Below are positions 55,432 through 64,000 of a stretch of 64,000 nt of DNA, in pieces (the first letter of the stretch is position 1; every line of letters begins with the position of its first letter). The DNA is from Trichobilharzia regenti (lineage: Eukaryota; Platyhelminthes; Trematoda; Strigeidida; Schistosomatidae). The stretch covers positions 55,772,440 through 55,836,439 of the forward strand of contig OX235262.1 of NCBI GenBank assembly GCA_944472135.2, given 5' to 3'. A model generated the notes under the pieces. It had not been told where the DNA came from. It saw only the letters and a list, made by a program, of their open reading frames with translations, and made no database searches. The translations under genes and the position numbers were made by a program.

Positions 55432-57360
55432 AGGAGGGAGGGTGGGGCTAGCTGATCAGTAGATATGGTGGTGGTCACGAAGGTGAATCACCCCATTCTG
55501 CAGGAACAGCAATATGCAATTTGAAGGCTCGAGATTTTTCTGATTTTTATGAGGGCTTAGATCTTTATCTTGAAAAAGATGATAATGAACGCCTAGACAG
55601 ATCATGCTTCTGCCTTTAAATATATACCATTGGCTCAGCCTATTGTTGAGATGCGACCACGTGGGCTCTGCACAGATTTATGGGGCATCTTATAAATCAA
55701 CTTGCTATCCGTTGTCGGATCTTTAAATACCACTTCACAATGTCTCATCTCATTCATTTTCTAATAACGTCTTTACTTGATCCTCATTATATTCCATTAA
55801 ACCTAACATCTTATAGCTCTATGAATTTGATTCGACCTACTCTATTCCTATTCTCTGTAGAGTACGGTTGTGCACCAAATGCACAAAAAGGTATAAAATA
55901 AAAACAACCGGCATGAGGATAAATGTATTCAAACCAAAAGTGGACATCATGATAGTAAGACATATATAGGTAGCATTACACATTGCAAATGAACGTTGTC
56001 GGCCTAGGGAGTTCCCTTTAATGCCTTTATTAGTGATACTTGCACTTACCTATTTCATTACACTTTATTGATTCACCTTAGCACTTTTACTTTTCTAAAA
56101 CAGCTTTCAATCCCTTGTAAACGTGGTACTTACCTCAATATTGGTTGGTTATCGTATGCCGACAACCACGGGATGAAAACGAAACGAAGTCGATTTTCCC
56201 GCTCAACCTAGAGGACAATTGTACAATTCAACAACTATACAGCCTGGTTCAGACAATGAGTGTATTTATATATATATATATCAAATATTTAACTGTTGAA
56301 ACACAACTAACTTGTAGACAACCTACGAATTGAGATTAATAATAATAATAATAATAATAATAATTTATTTTCATATAAACATAAATTTACATGAAAATGC
56401 ATGCCATTTTTACAGGCACGATCAAGGATGATATAATGTCAAATCTTAAATTGTCTACAAGTTAATAATGTTTCAACAGTTAAATATTTGATATATATAT
56501 AAATACACATTGTCTGAACTAGGCTGTATAGTTATTGAATTGTACAATTGTCCTCCAGGTTGAGCGGGAAAATCGACTTCGTTTCGTTTTCATCCCGTGG
56601 TTGTAGGCATACGATAATCAACCAATATTGAGGTAAGTACAACGTTTACAAGGAATTGGAAGCTGTTTTAGAAAAATTAAAGTGCTGTGGTGTAACATTA
56701 AAGTGTAATAGATTAAGTGAGTGAAATATATCATTAATAAACACATTTATATAGAAAACAGAATGGGGAAGTAATTAATCCTTAGGCCGACAACGTTCAT
56801 TTGCAATGTATAATGAAACCAATATATTTTATACTATCATGCGTTCACTTTTGGCTTTAATACAATTATTATCAAGCCAGTTGTCTTTATTTCAGGTCTT
56901 TTTTTCTATTTGGTACACAACCGTACCCTCCAGAGAATAGGAATAGAATAAGTCGAATCAAATTCATAAAGAGCTATAAAATGTTAGGTTTAATGGAATA
57001 TAATGAGAATCAAGTAAAGACGTTATTAGAAAATAAGTGAGACAAGATATTGTGAAGTGGTATTTAAAGATCTGACAATGGATAGCAAGTTAATTCATAA
57101 GATGCCCCATAAATCTGTGCAGATCCCACGTGGTCGCATCTCAACAATAGGCTGAGCGAATGGTATATATTTAAAGGTAGAAGCATTATCTGTCAAGGCG
57201 TTCACTATTATCTTTTTCAAGATAAAGATCTAAGCCCTCATAAAAATCAGAAATATCTCGAGCCTTTAATTTGTATATTGCTGTTCCTGCAGAATGGGGC
57301 GATTCACCTTAGTGACCACCACCATATCTACTGATCAGCTAACGCCACCCTCCCTCCTTA
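55432..57360. repeat. about 1.9 kb palindrome (arms ~900 bp)
   Basis: Left arm 55432-56333 and right arm 56455-57360 are inverted copies at roughly 90% or better by eye; for example GGTTAAGTTTAATGGAATAT-type sequence, GACCACGTGGGCTC and its mirror, and GGGATGAAAACGAAACGAAG and its mirror. Neither arm has a long ORF or recognised domain. The 120-bp centre (56334-56454) is a LINE type 1 tail with (TAA)n, inserted at the apex. The right arm is followed at 57361-57440 by another type 1 tail in the opposite orientation. Confidence 0.85.
56334..56454 (-). mobile_element. LINE 3' tail, type 1 (minus), at palindrome centre
   Basis: (TAATAA)n then TTTATTTTCATATAAACATA, ATGCATGCCATTTTTACAGG, CACGATCAAGG: antisense of the type 1 tail. 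5'-truncated to about 110 bp. Confidence 0.7.
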
Positions 57361-57440
57361 TTATATCATACTTGATCGTGCCTGTAAGAATGGCATGCAT
57401 TTTCATGTAAATTTATGTTTATATGAAAATATAAATTATT
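57361..57440 (+). mobile_element. LINE 3' tail, type 1 (plus)
   Basis: CTTGATCGTGCCTGTAAGAA, TGGCATGCATTTTCATGTAA, TTTATATGAAAAT hairpin strand, then ATTATTATT. It truncates the gypsy fragment that follows. Confidence 0.7.
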
Positions 57441-57899
57441 ATTAATGGTGTGTTAATGGTGGTCTTCTGAAAGTCGTCCAGATGGATGTGGATGTAATGA
57501 TAAGGTCCTACGAGATCAATCTGGGAGAAAGCGTTAACATCCGGTAAACCGCCGGCGAAATTGTGTTTGCGTAGTAGCAGGTACCTGTGGGACACCGTTT
57601 GCTTCATCAAAGCCCGATAATCGCCACATGTCCGTATTTTATCGGAAGACTTTAGGGATTTTATGAAGTGGTGAAGATCAAGAGCTGCTAGACGGTTGGA
57701 TGATTCCAAGCCGTAGTATTCTATCCAATTCCGTCATTGCGATACTTAGTCGTTGAGCGTCTAGGCGTCGAAGGCGTGAGAAAACTGGTTGTTCAGTTGT
57801 TATAATATGGTGAGCTACATGATGCCTCACTCCGGCTTCTCCGAAAGAAGTGTGAAGAACGGATCCTGACTGAAAATTATTAGAGTTTGTGGAAGACAT
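57441..57899 (-). pseudogene. Ty3/gypsy reverse transcriptase N-terminal fragment
   Basis: Minus-strand frames give HHIITTEQPVFSRLRRLDAQ, LDRILRLGIIQPSSSS, then (new frame) DKIRTCGDYRALMKQTVSHR, LLRKHNFAGGLPDVNAFSQI and DLVGPYHYIHIHLDDFQKT, covering the start of a gypsy RT up to motif A (FSQIDL). One frameshift at about 57700. Motifs B and C are cut off by the LINE tail at 57440. This is a separate fragment from the integrase at 38.6-42.8 kb, possibly of the same family. Confidence 0.75.
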
Positions 57900-58004
57900 A
57901 ATATGATTCAGGGAAAAGTGCTTCGCAGACAGCTAAATAGAGTAATTTATAAGAAATGAAGATTTTGAAATACGAAACGAAATTGTAGATTACGCGTTAA
58001 CATT

Positions 58005-58790
58005 ACACAGAATGTGTAATATGTTTAGATCCACGAAAGTCAGAATGATAACAATCCGGCAAGTGTTTCAGTGCGTCGGGTTTGCCAATTTATGCTTTAC
58101 TAAGCTCGATAGAAACGACGTCCAGTGGAAAGTTTTATCCTTGGCTTCGGCCCATTCTTCTCCAGCTAGCGGTAAGTTTGCTAGACAGGATCATCCTGGT
58201 TGGAATCCATGCTATTCCTCCATCAGTAAGCCATGTTCCGCCATTTCGGCTAATAGCTGATCCCTTACGGTTGTTCATAGCACCTTTTCTATGATGCATG
58301 TGAAACTTATAGGCCGGTAGTTAGATACTAACTGCCTATTCCCCTCTTTTTAGATGTGGCTTATAATTACACCCTTCCAGACCCTAGGTAACCTAGCCTT
58401 GGTCAGGGGCATTTGAAAAACCTCCATTGGTGGATTGCATATTATATCAGCCAAGGAGTTCAGCAGTCTTGGGTGAGGTCTCTCAGGTCCAGGTGATTTA
58501 CCTGGCTTCACTCTAGACAGTAGTTTAAGAATCACCGCGTCCTCTAACACAATTAAGGGCGTTATGGCGGCGATGGGTAATTAAATTAGATGAAAAAACA
58601 TCACAAAAGTATTCCGAGAGCTTTTCAGCTTTTCCTTCTTCTGGCTTGATCGCCTGTGCAGTAGTGCTTATAAAAGATAGTACACAACTGCTAATTCTAG
58701 TCCTATGTTTGATATACCAGTAATCTTTTCAGATTACGCACACAGTTCAGCACCGACTGCTCTTCGTACTCTTTACGACTTTTAACAATC
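58005..58790 (-). pseudogene. CR1-like LINE reverse transcriptase fragment
   Basis: The minus strand gives LLSRVKPGKSPGPERPHPRL, NSLADIICNPPMEVFQMPL, KARLPRVWKGVIISHI (58550-58350), then in shifted frames SNYRPISFTCIIEKVL, VRDQLLAEMAEHGLLMEE and HGFQPG with several stops down to about 58005. This is the finger region of a non-LTR RT before the catalytic Asp; the rest is missing. Confidence 0.7.
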
Positions 58791-58799
58791 ATAATATAT

Positions 58800-59110
58800 C
58801 TTTCTTCCTGTTTATGCAGGAACATACCAATTGTACAGGCATGGATAAGTTATCATATAAATAAGACATAATTTGGTGTGATGAGTTTACAGTGTGATTG
58901 TTCTTTCTGACATTAGAGTCCATCGGAACAGTCTGCTATAAAGTCTGTTTGTGCAACAAATAAAGAAATATAGAAATATTGTCTTCGCATTAACAAAAAA
59001 CCCAGACATCAGATGGATGTAATACAAATATCTGGGAAAAATAAAGCTTGAAGTCAATTTTCCTATAATAACTTTGTTGTGAACAGCACCCTTGGCTTGA
59101 AGTTTATTGA
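58800..59110 (-). mobile_element. LINE 3' untranslated end with type 2 tail (minus)
   Basis: 58800-58860 is the type 2 tail (antisense CTTCCTGTTTATGCAGGAAC, CCAATTGTACAGGCATGG). 58960-59110 matches 48050-48230 in inverse orientation (CTTCAAGCTTTATTTTT, TGGGTTTTTTGTTAATGCGA). 59111-59560 has no assignable feature. Confidence 0.6.
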
Positions 59111-59559
59111 TGTATTATGTTGAGATCAGTGATATATTTATTCCACTTTTTCAGCAGTCTTATCGTAGTTTTATAACAGGAAAGAAATTTGATCGTGGAC
59201 GCGAAAACTAGATAAGGTCATATTAAGTTGTTTTACTGCATCAGATGGTGTCGAACTCGATTCCAGAATTCTCCATTTGCGCCATTTGTGTCTGCATGGC
59301 GGACTGTATTCGTAAGTTCAGTAAAATGTTGGAAACTGTTTGAAAACCAGTTGCTTCTTCATTTCAGATCATGAGTACTCATTTACAGCATGTTCGCAAG
59401 CGTCTTCAAATGGTAGAGTTGGATCGTTCATGGAATTTGAGTGGTTATGAGATAGACGGTTTGGAATTAATCCTAATTTCAGTTTAGAAGCAGGGTTTTT
59501 CGAACTCGACCAGAAGATGAATAGGAGCAACAGAATAACAGAAAGAGAAAGTATGTGAA

Positions 59560-60605
59560 AATGAAAAGGACATTAATATTTTATGCACTTATAAATGTTT
59601 GTGTCAATTGTATATTATACATTAGTAAAAATTTACGTTTTAGTTGTGTTTTCACGTATTTATGCGAAGTCTTAGAGTTTATTTAGTGTCATAATGTGTA
59701 TTAGTGAGTCTGAGCGTTTTAGCGTTCTAATGTCTGGTGCGTTTTAGAAATAAGTGATGGGTTCTGGAAGGGATAATCATTGGGACAAAGCAGTTTATAT
59801 AGCAAGCGTTTGAAGGTTACACTGGAGTGACACGTCCTATTTCTAAGGGTAAACTAATCCTGTATGCTCCGTACTCAGTCTTTGTACATCCATGCTGCTA
59901 GTTTATTTATATTTTTTAAATTGCAAAGGGTGTTGAAGTGCGTCTTTTAGGTGCTGTAGTAGATTAGTGATTGATTCGTTCTAGAAGTAAATAGTTTATT
60001 AATATAATCAGTAGAGTGAAACAGTCCGTACAGAGAGCGTTTGAAGCTTGTAACTGAAGAGCAAGTTCTGATATCTATAGGCAGGCTATTCCATATTTTA
60101 GAATACATGACTGTGAAGAAGTTTTCACGGAGTGTTGACTTAAAGGAATGAGTTGTCACTGTGGAAGTTTGGTTACGCAGATCGTAAGAACCTTTCTGTT
60201 CGAATTGTATGTCCCTGTTACCTGAGAATGATATTTTGTGAAGGACCTTAAAGAAGAATATTAGGTTTATAATAAGTCGCCTTGTCCAAAGTGGGTCAAG
60301 TTTTAGGATCATGCAGCGTGAGATATAGTCTTTCTTACAATCGTAGCCAAGTAGTTTTGAGGTAAAATATCGTTGGATACTTTCTATTCTTATCATGTGC
60401 TTACGAAGGTTCCGAATTTCGCTCTAATTCATCAGAAACTACCCCCACCCTGTCAAACTGAACCGGCCCTATGAGCCCTTCCACTTTTTTAATAACCTTA
60501 TTTCATTGCTAATCCAATATGGTTTATGCAATAGTTTTCGAGGGGTTGAAAAAGGTACAGAAGGTACAGTGACACAATGTAGTGTGTTCGAAAAACCCAC
60601 CCAAG
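59560..60605 (-). pseudogene. CR1-like LINE fragment with internal deletion
   Basis: From 60605 downward: DEAWVGFSNTLHCVTVPSVP, FSTPRKLLHKPYWISNEIR (endonuclease-to-RT linker type sequence), then after a gap the C-terminal block 60396-59947 (MIRIESIQRYFTSKLLG, LDPLWTRRLIINLIFFFKV, KIWNSLPIDIRTCSSVTSF). The whole catalytic RT is deleted. 59560-59946 would be its 3' untranslated region. Confidence 0.65.
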
Positions 60606-60614
60606 CTTCATCAA

Positions 60615-60710
60615 CGGTCCGATATATAATAATATATATTCTCATTTTTGTATTTGAGGGACGCCAATTTACAGGCATCATCAATTCGATGAATTACACA
60701 TACGATTAGT
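60615..60710 (-). mobile_element. LINE 3' tail, type 3 (minus)
   Basis: Antisense reads AATTCATCGAATTGATGATG, CCTGTAAATTGGCGTCCCTC, an ATTTTTGTA / hairpin segment with ATGAGAATATA and ATTATTAT. Same tail as 48480-48562. Confidence 0.6.
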
Positions 60711-60734
60711 AAGCATATTTAGTAAAGATAAAAT

Positions 60735-60800
60735 AATAAGGTACATATTTTTCCTAGCTATGTAGGATACACCAATTGTATAGGCATGCATAAATATTGT
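60735..60800 (-). mobile_element. LINE 3' tail, type 2 (minus)
   Basis: Antisense reads ATGCATGCCTATACAATTGG, TGTATCCTACATAGCTAGGA, then ATGTACCTTATTATTTT. Directly follows the Penelope 3' region. Confidence 0.6.
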
Positions 60801-62262
60801 TTAAATTACATGATTTACGATTGCTGTCATTTTGTCTTTAGTTTCTGGGAAAATATATGTGTAAAACTTGGGCACTGTGGTATTAAGTAATTCCATATTA
60901 GTTTCATTATTAAATGTATCACACAGTGAAACAGTATTGTATACTGGATGACGTTTCGAACACAATTTATTGTTCATAATCATATCAATTTTTGTCACAC
61001 GACTTCGAGATTTGATTTTTATAGTTTTCTCTGTCTTCTCCTATTTGTTGTATGGGCAGTAGAATTTTCCATATATCTGGGACAGGTGTTGAATCATTCC
61101 TATTACATGTATTTGCAGTTGATTCGATAAACAAAGCTTCTGTTATCAATCTCTCCCTATACCCTGTGACATTAGATTTTAAAACTGTCATCCTATCCCA
61201 TCCTATTGTATGGTTGTGTGTAACTGCATGTAGTGCTATAGCTGAACTACTCTCTAGATTTCTTATCTTATTCGGGTCAACCAATCTAGATTTAGCTAGG
61301 TTTTTATGTTCGGCTAGTCTGACTGCCCCTGTTCTACTAGTTTGACCTATGTATTTGACCTCACAATCATTGCAGGGTATTAGATAAACTAAATTGTTTT
61401 GTTTTAATGGCTCTACAGGATCCTTTAACCGACAAAGCTTGTTTCTAATTGAGTTTGTGGGTTTGAATGCCACTTTTATTCCTGCCTTGTTAAGAATTCT
61501 GCGTAAGGCTTCCGAGGTTCCTTCTTTGTATGGAATTATTGTTGATGATTTACATTCCTTATTGTTGGTGTCGTTATTAATATTATTACTATTATTATTA
61601 CCATTATTATTATTGTTATCATTATTATTATTATCACTATCTCTGTTATCATTATTTATTTTATTTTTACATTTACTTACATATTTCTTGACTAATTTAT
61701 CCGGGTAATTATTAAGTTTCAAGGCTTCTTTTATGTGTGTCACTTCCTGTCTTAGATTTTCCTTGGTACTACTTAGTTTTTGTGCTCTGTCATTTAAACA
61801 TTTCACTAATCCTATTTTTACTGACATAGGATGGGATGATCGGAAATCCAAATATCTGTTTGAATGTGTGGGTTTTCTGTAAACACTAGTGTTTAGCTTC
61901 CCATCTTCTTTCCTTTTAACGTTGCAATCTAACATTGGAAGTTCCCCTTCCTGACTTTCCAATTCATAAGTGAATTGAATTGCCTCTACCTTCGAGTTGA
62001 TGTGCTCGAAAAATCTATCTATATCTTGTGTTCTAAGTACAGTGAATGTGTCATCTACATACCTCCACCATACTTTTGGGGTGGGGGTGAACGTTTCAAT
62101 CGCTATCTTTTCCCACCTATCCATGAATATATCTGCTACCACTGGGGATATTGGTGATCCCATGGCAACTCCCTCAGTTTGTTTGTATATTTTCTCTTGG
62201 AATTTAAATACTGTAGAAGTCAGGCAAAGCTGTACTCCCAGCATTATGTCCTCAATTGGCAC
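60801..62262 (-). mobile_element. Penelope-like element, minus copy, 5'-truncated
   Basis: The minus-strand copy starts inside the RT (at VPIEDIMLG, 62262) and runs through GIY-YIG to a 3' pLTR-like segment (60998-60801) that repeats the start-of-ORF region of the plus copy (LCDTFNN, MELLNTTVPKFYTYI). It is joined head to head with the plus copy at about 62262; an inverted 5' piece like this is common for Penelope elements. Confidence 0.85.
60940..60995 (-). ncRNA. hammerhead remnant in Penelope 3' region
   Basis: Just after the ORF stop, the minus strand reads GAACA-ATAAATTG-TGTTC (5-bp stem II) followed by GAAACGTC, the GAAA box with two-pair stem III and H17 = C. The upstream CUGANGA box is not intact (ATGATTAT), so the motif is at best degraded. 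Its position matches the motif at 23363. Confidence 0.35.
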
Positions 62263-62286
62263 TTGTGTGATACATTTAATAATCAA
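60985..62286 (-). CDS. Penelope-like RT C-terminal part plus GIY-YIG endonuclease (5'-truncated ORF)
   Basis: Open 433-codon frame. The first eight residues come from junction sequence; element sequence starts at VPIEDIMLG. RT motif B (YKQTEGVAMGSPISPVVAD, ~35-55), catalytic RYVDDTF (~75), thumb region with PMLDCNVKRKEDG, an Asn-rich low-complexity linker (~215-255), then GIY-YIG nuclease (LVYLIPCNDCEVKYIGQTSR, ~305-325; Arg and Glu further on) and a C-terminal block (WDRMTVLKSNVTGYRERLIT). Penelope RTs prime synthesis using this nuclease. No internal lesion, but the N-terminal half, including RT motif A, is missing from this copy. Confidence 0.85.
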   Translation of the reverse strand: MIIKCITQVPIEDIMLGVQLCLTSTVFKFQEKIYKQTEGVAMGSPISPVVADIFMDRWEKIAIETFTPTPKVWWRYVDDTFTVLRTQDIDRFFEHINSKVEAIQFTYELESQEGELPMLDCNVKRKEDGKLNTSVYRKPTHSNRYLDFRSSHPMSVKIGLVKCLNDRAQKLSSTKENLRQEVTHIKEALKLNNYPDKLVKKYVSKCKNKINNDNRDSDNNNNDNNNNNGNNNSNNINNDTNNKECKSSTIIPYKEGTSEALRRILNKAGIKVAFKPTNSIRNKLCRLKDPVEPLKQNNLVYLIPCNDCEVKYIGQTSRTGAVRLAEHKNLAKSRLVDPNKIRNLESSSAIALHAVTHNHTIGWDRMTVLKSNVTGYRERLITEALFIESTANTCNRNDSTPVPDIWKILLPIQQIGEDRENYKNQISKSCDKN

Positions 62287-62292
62287 ACTAAT

Positions 62293-64000
62293 ATGGAATT
62301 ACTTAATACCACAGTGCCCAAGTTTTACACATATATTAACATGACTTATGGTCTTCCTGTACGAAGACTTATCAATAAACTCACTCGACTTTCACAAACT
62401 GAAGCAAGATATGAAAATCACCGTATTTTTAACATTCGATGCTTAAAAAATGAAATCATTCCTAAATATCTACGTCTACGAGCTCCAGTTCCAACAGACA
62501 GAGTTAGAAGCAGAATAGAAAGTCTACAAAAATTATGCCTGAAAGAAGAGATCCACAGAATCGTTAGAAAATTACAACATATCAGATGTGAAATTGAGCA
62601 ATTAAAACAAAAGCTAAAAGGAATAGTTTCCAATGTAGATTATGATCTTATAACACAATCCTCCAACAATGCAAAATCAGCCACTTTCAAAAAGTCAAAA
62701 AATAGTCAAATCAAAAAGTTCAACAAATTATTAGAGGAGAAATCTTCATCTCAGAATAATGAAGTCAACAATCCAAAATCAACGGCGATCGATAAATCAA
62801 AGTGGGTTATCAATCTCTCATCACATATATTAAGTCCGATGGAAATAAGTGTATTAGAAAAGGGACTAAACTTCAATGTAGCGGTGGACAAGCTAAAACC
62901 TGAGGATGTCATCCCTAAAATAGAAATAGCACTAAGTGGGATAGACAAAACAACAGCTGAAGAAGTACGTGCACAATGTGCACTTACATTAAAACGACAA
63001 AAATGTGGAAAACCTAACCTGACAAAACAAGAGACAAAAGCCCTAAAACACCTCAAGAATAACAAGGATATAGTAATCACAAAGTCAGACAAAGGGAACG
63101 CAACAGTAGTATTAGACAAATCGGACTATTTGGACAAGGTAAATACTCACATACAAACAGGACCATATGAGGAAATTAATAAATCAATAGACACAGTTAT
63201 GAATAAAGTTAAGAAATCCACAGCGGACCTTATACGCCGAATGAAGCCGTTTCTAGGTGAGTCTAAGTGGTTTAATTTAATGCCAAAAACTAATAACCCC
63301 AGTAGGATGTATGGTGTTGTTAAAATTCATAAATCAGGATACCCTATTAGGCCTATAGTTGATTTTAGAAATTCACCTACCTATGAATTATCTAAATATT
63401 TAGCCATGGTATTAAATCCCCTAAAAATCCACTCGAAATCTAGACTAACTAATTCTTATGAACTAAAACACAGATTAGATAATTTAAAATTAGATAATGA
63501 AGAAAAAATGGTTAGTTTTGACATTGTCAGTTTATATACACGTATACCAATAAATATGGCTATAGAGGCGGTCAGAAACGAACTCATTTCTGACCAAGAA
63601 CTCGAACTTAGGACAAAAGTGCCAATTGAGGACATAATGCTGGGAGTACAGCTTTGCCTGACTTCTACAGTATTTAAATTCCAAGGGAAAATATACAAAC
63701 AAACTGAGGGAGTTGCCATGGGATCACCAATATCCCCAGTGGTAGCAGATATATTCATGGATAGGTGGGAAAAGATAGCGATTGAAACGTTCACCCCCAC
63801 CCCAAAAGTATGGTGGAGGTATGTAGATGACACATTCACTGTACTTAGAACACAAGATATAGATAGATTTTTCGAGCACATCAACTCGAAGGTAGAGGCA
63901 ATTCAATTCACTTATGAATTGGAAAGTCAGGAAGGGGAACTTCCAATGTTAGATTGCAACGTTAAAAGGAAAGAAGATGGGAAGCTAAACACTAGTGTTT
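62293..64000 (+). CDS. Penelope-like element ORF, N-terminal part and RT, runs off the window
   Basis: 569 complete codons from ATG at 62293 to the window edge with no stop; upstream codons back to the junction are also open (LCDTFNN). The N-terminal region (1-250) is basic with a helical block (RIESLQKLCLKEEIHRIVR, ~75-95). SDKGNATVVLDKSDY (~267), MYGVVKIHKSGYPIRPIVDF (~339), RT motif A MVSFDIVSLYTRIP (~406), motif B QTEGVAMGSPISPVVADIF (~472), catalytic YVDD (~510). The end overlaps the sequence of the minus copy, so a GIY-YIG domain is expected to the right. This is the most intact mobile-element coding region in the window. Confidence 0.9.
   Translation, partial: MELLNTTVPKFYTYINMTYGLPVRRLINKLTRLSQTEARYENHRIFNIRCLKNEIIPKYLRLRAPVPTDRVRSRIESLQKLCLKEEIHRIVRKLQHIRCEIEQLKQKLKGIVSNVDYDLITQSSNNAKSATFKKSKNSQIKKFNKLLEEKSSSQNNEVNNPKSTAIDKSKWVINLSSHILSPMEISVLEKGLNFNVAVDKLKPEDVIPKIEIALSGIDKTTAEEVRAQCALTLKRQKCGKPNLTKQETKALKHLKNNKDIVITKSDKGNATVVLDKSDYLDKVNTHIQTGPYEEINKSIDTVMNKVKKSTADLIRRMKPFLGESKWFNLMPKTNNPSRMYGVVKIHKSGYPIRPIVDFRNSPTYELSKYLAMVLNPLKIHSKSRLTNSYELKHRLDNLKLDNEEKMVSFDIVSLYTRIPINMAIEAVRNELISDQELELRTKVPIEDIMLGVQLCLTSTVFKFQGKIYKQTEGVAMGSPISPVVADIFMDRWEKIAIETFTPTPKVWWRYVDDTFTVLRTQDIDRFFEHINSKVEAIQFTYELESQEGELPMLDCNVKRKEDGKLNTSV

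Noticed and set aside
61394..61708. Leu-rich plus-strand frame
   Set aside because: It is the antisense shadow of the Asn-rich linker in the Penelope-like ORF on the minus strand.

Overview
The window looks like transposon-dense, AT-rich nuclear DNA from a trematode flatworm, most probably a schistosome. The grounds are a repeat carrying a hammerhead ribozyme that matches the schistosome Sm-alpha type, RTE- and CR1-clade LINEs resembling the SR2/SR1/Perere families, GIY-YIG Penelope-like elements, a Mutator-like transposase with 29-55 nt introns, and BEL and Ty3/gypsy fragments. The species cannot be fixed from the sequence. Almost no host coding sequence is visible. The best candidate is one acidic exon at 1758-2108, with a weak 98-codon membrane ORF at 18221-18517.

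Layout. 1-15 kb is a mosaic of short elements: truncated RTE 3' ends in both orientations, at least three tRNA-headed SINE-like families, Sm-alpha hammerhead repeats, and several fold-backs, including a 360 bp palindrome that carries two hammerhead-like motifs. 15-19 kb holds an old LINE fragment and AT-rich sequence. 18.6-22.7 kb has a Penelope-like endonuclease fragment followed by a nearly full-length RTE element broken by three 4-nt insertions. 23.4-26.2 kb has a Penelope-like 3' end with a hammerhead-like motif, and a second, different LINE reverse transcriptase on the minus strand. 29.1-37.7 kb is a Mutator-like transposase gene, reconstructable as at least seven minus-strand exons, with an inverted, truncated second copy of its 5' region; between them lie Penelope, SINE and LINE fragments. 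38.6-42.8 kb is a Gag-only BEL-type LTR element nested with a 5-bp target duplication inside a Ty3/gypsy integrase. 42.9-54 kb contains two related two-ORF CR1-type LINEs on the plus strand, separated by stacked LINE 3' tails and an assembly gap (48563-49060). 54-60.7 kb has AT-rich sequence, a roughly 1.9 kb palindrome, a Ty3/gypsy reverse transcriptase fragment and minus-strand LINE pieces. 60.7-64 kb is a pair of Penelope-like copies fused head to head; the plus copy has an uninterrupted reading frame from 62293 to the window edge.

Two themes link the regions. First, hammerhead or hammerhead-like motifs recur in three unrelated repeat contexts: the Sm-alpha repeat, a second tRNA-headed repeat, and the 3' ends of Penelope-like elements. 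Second, inverted (head-to-head) pairs are unusually common at every scale. A separate point on data quality: the five frameshifts in the first CR1 ORF2 are all single-base losses in homopolymers, so that element may be intact in the animal.
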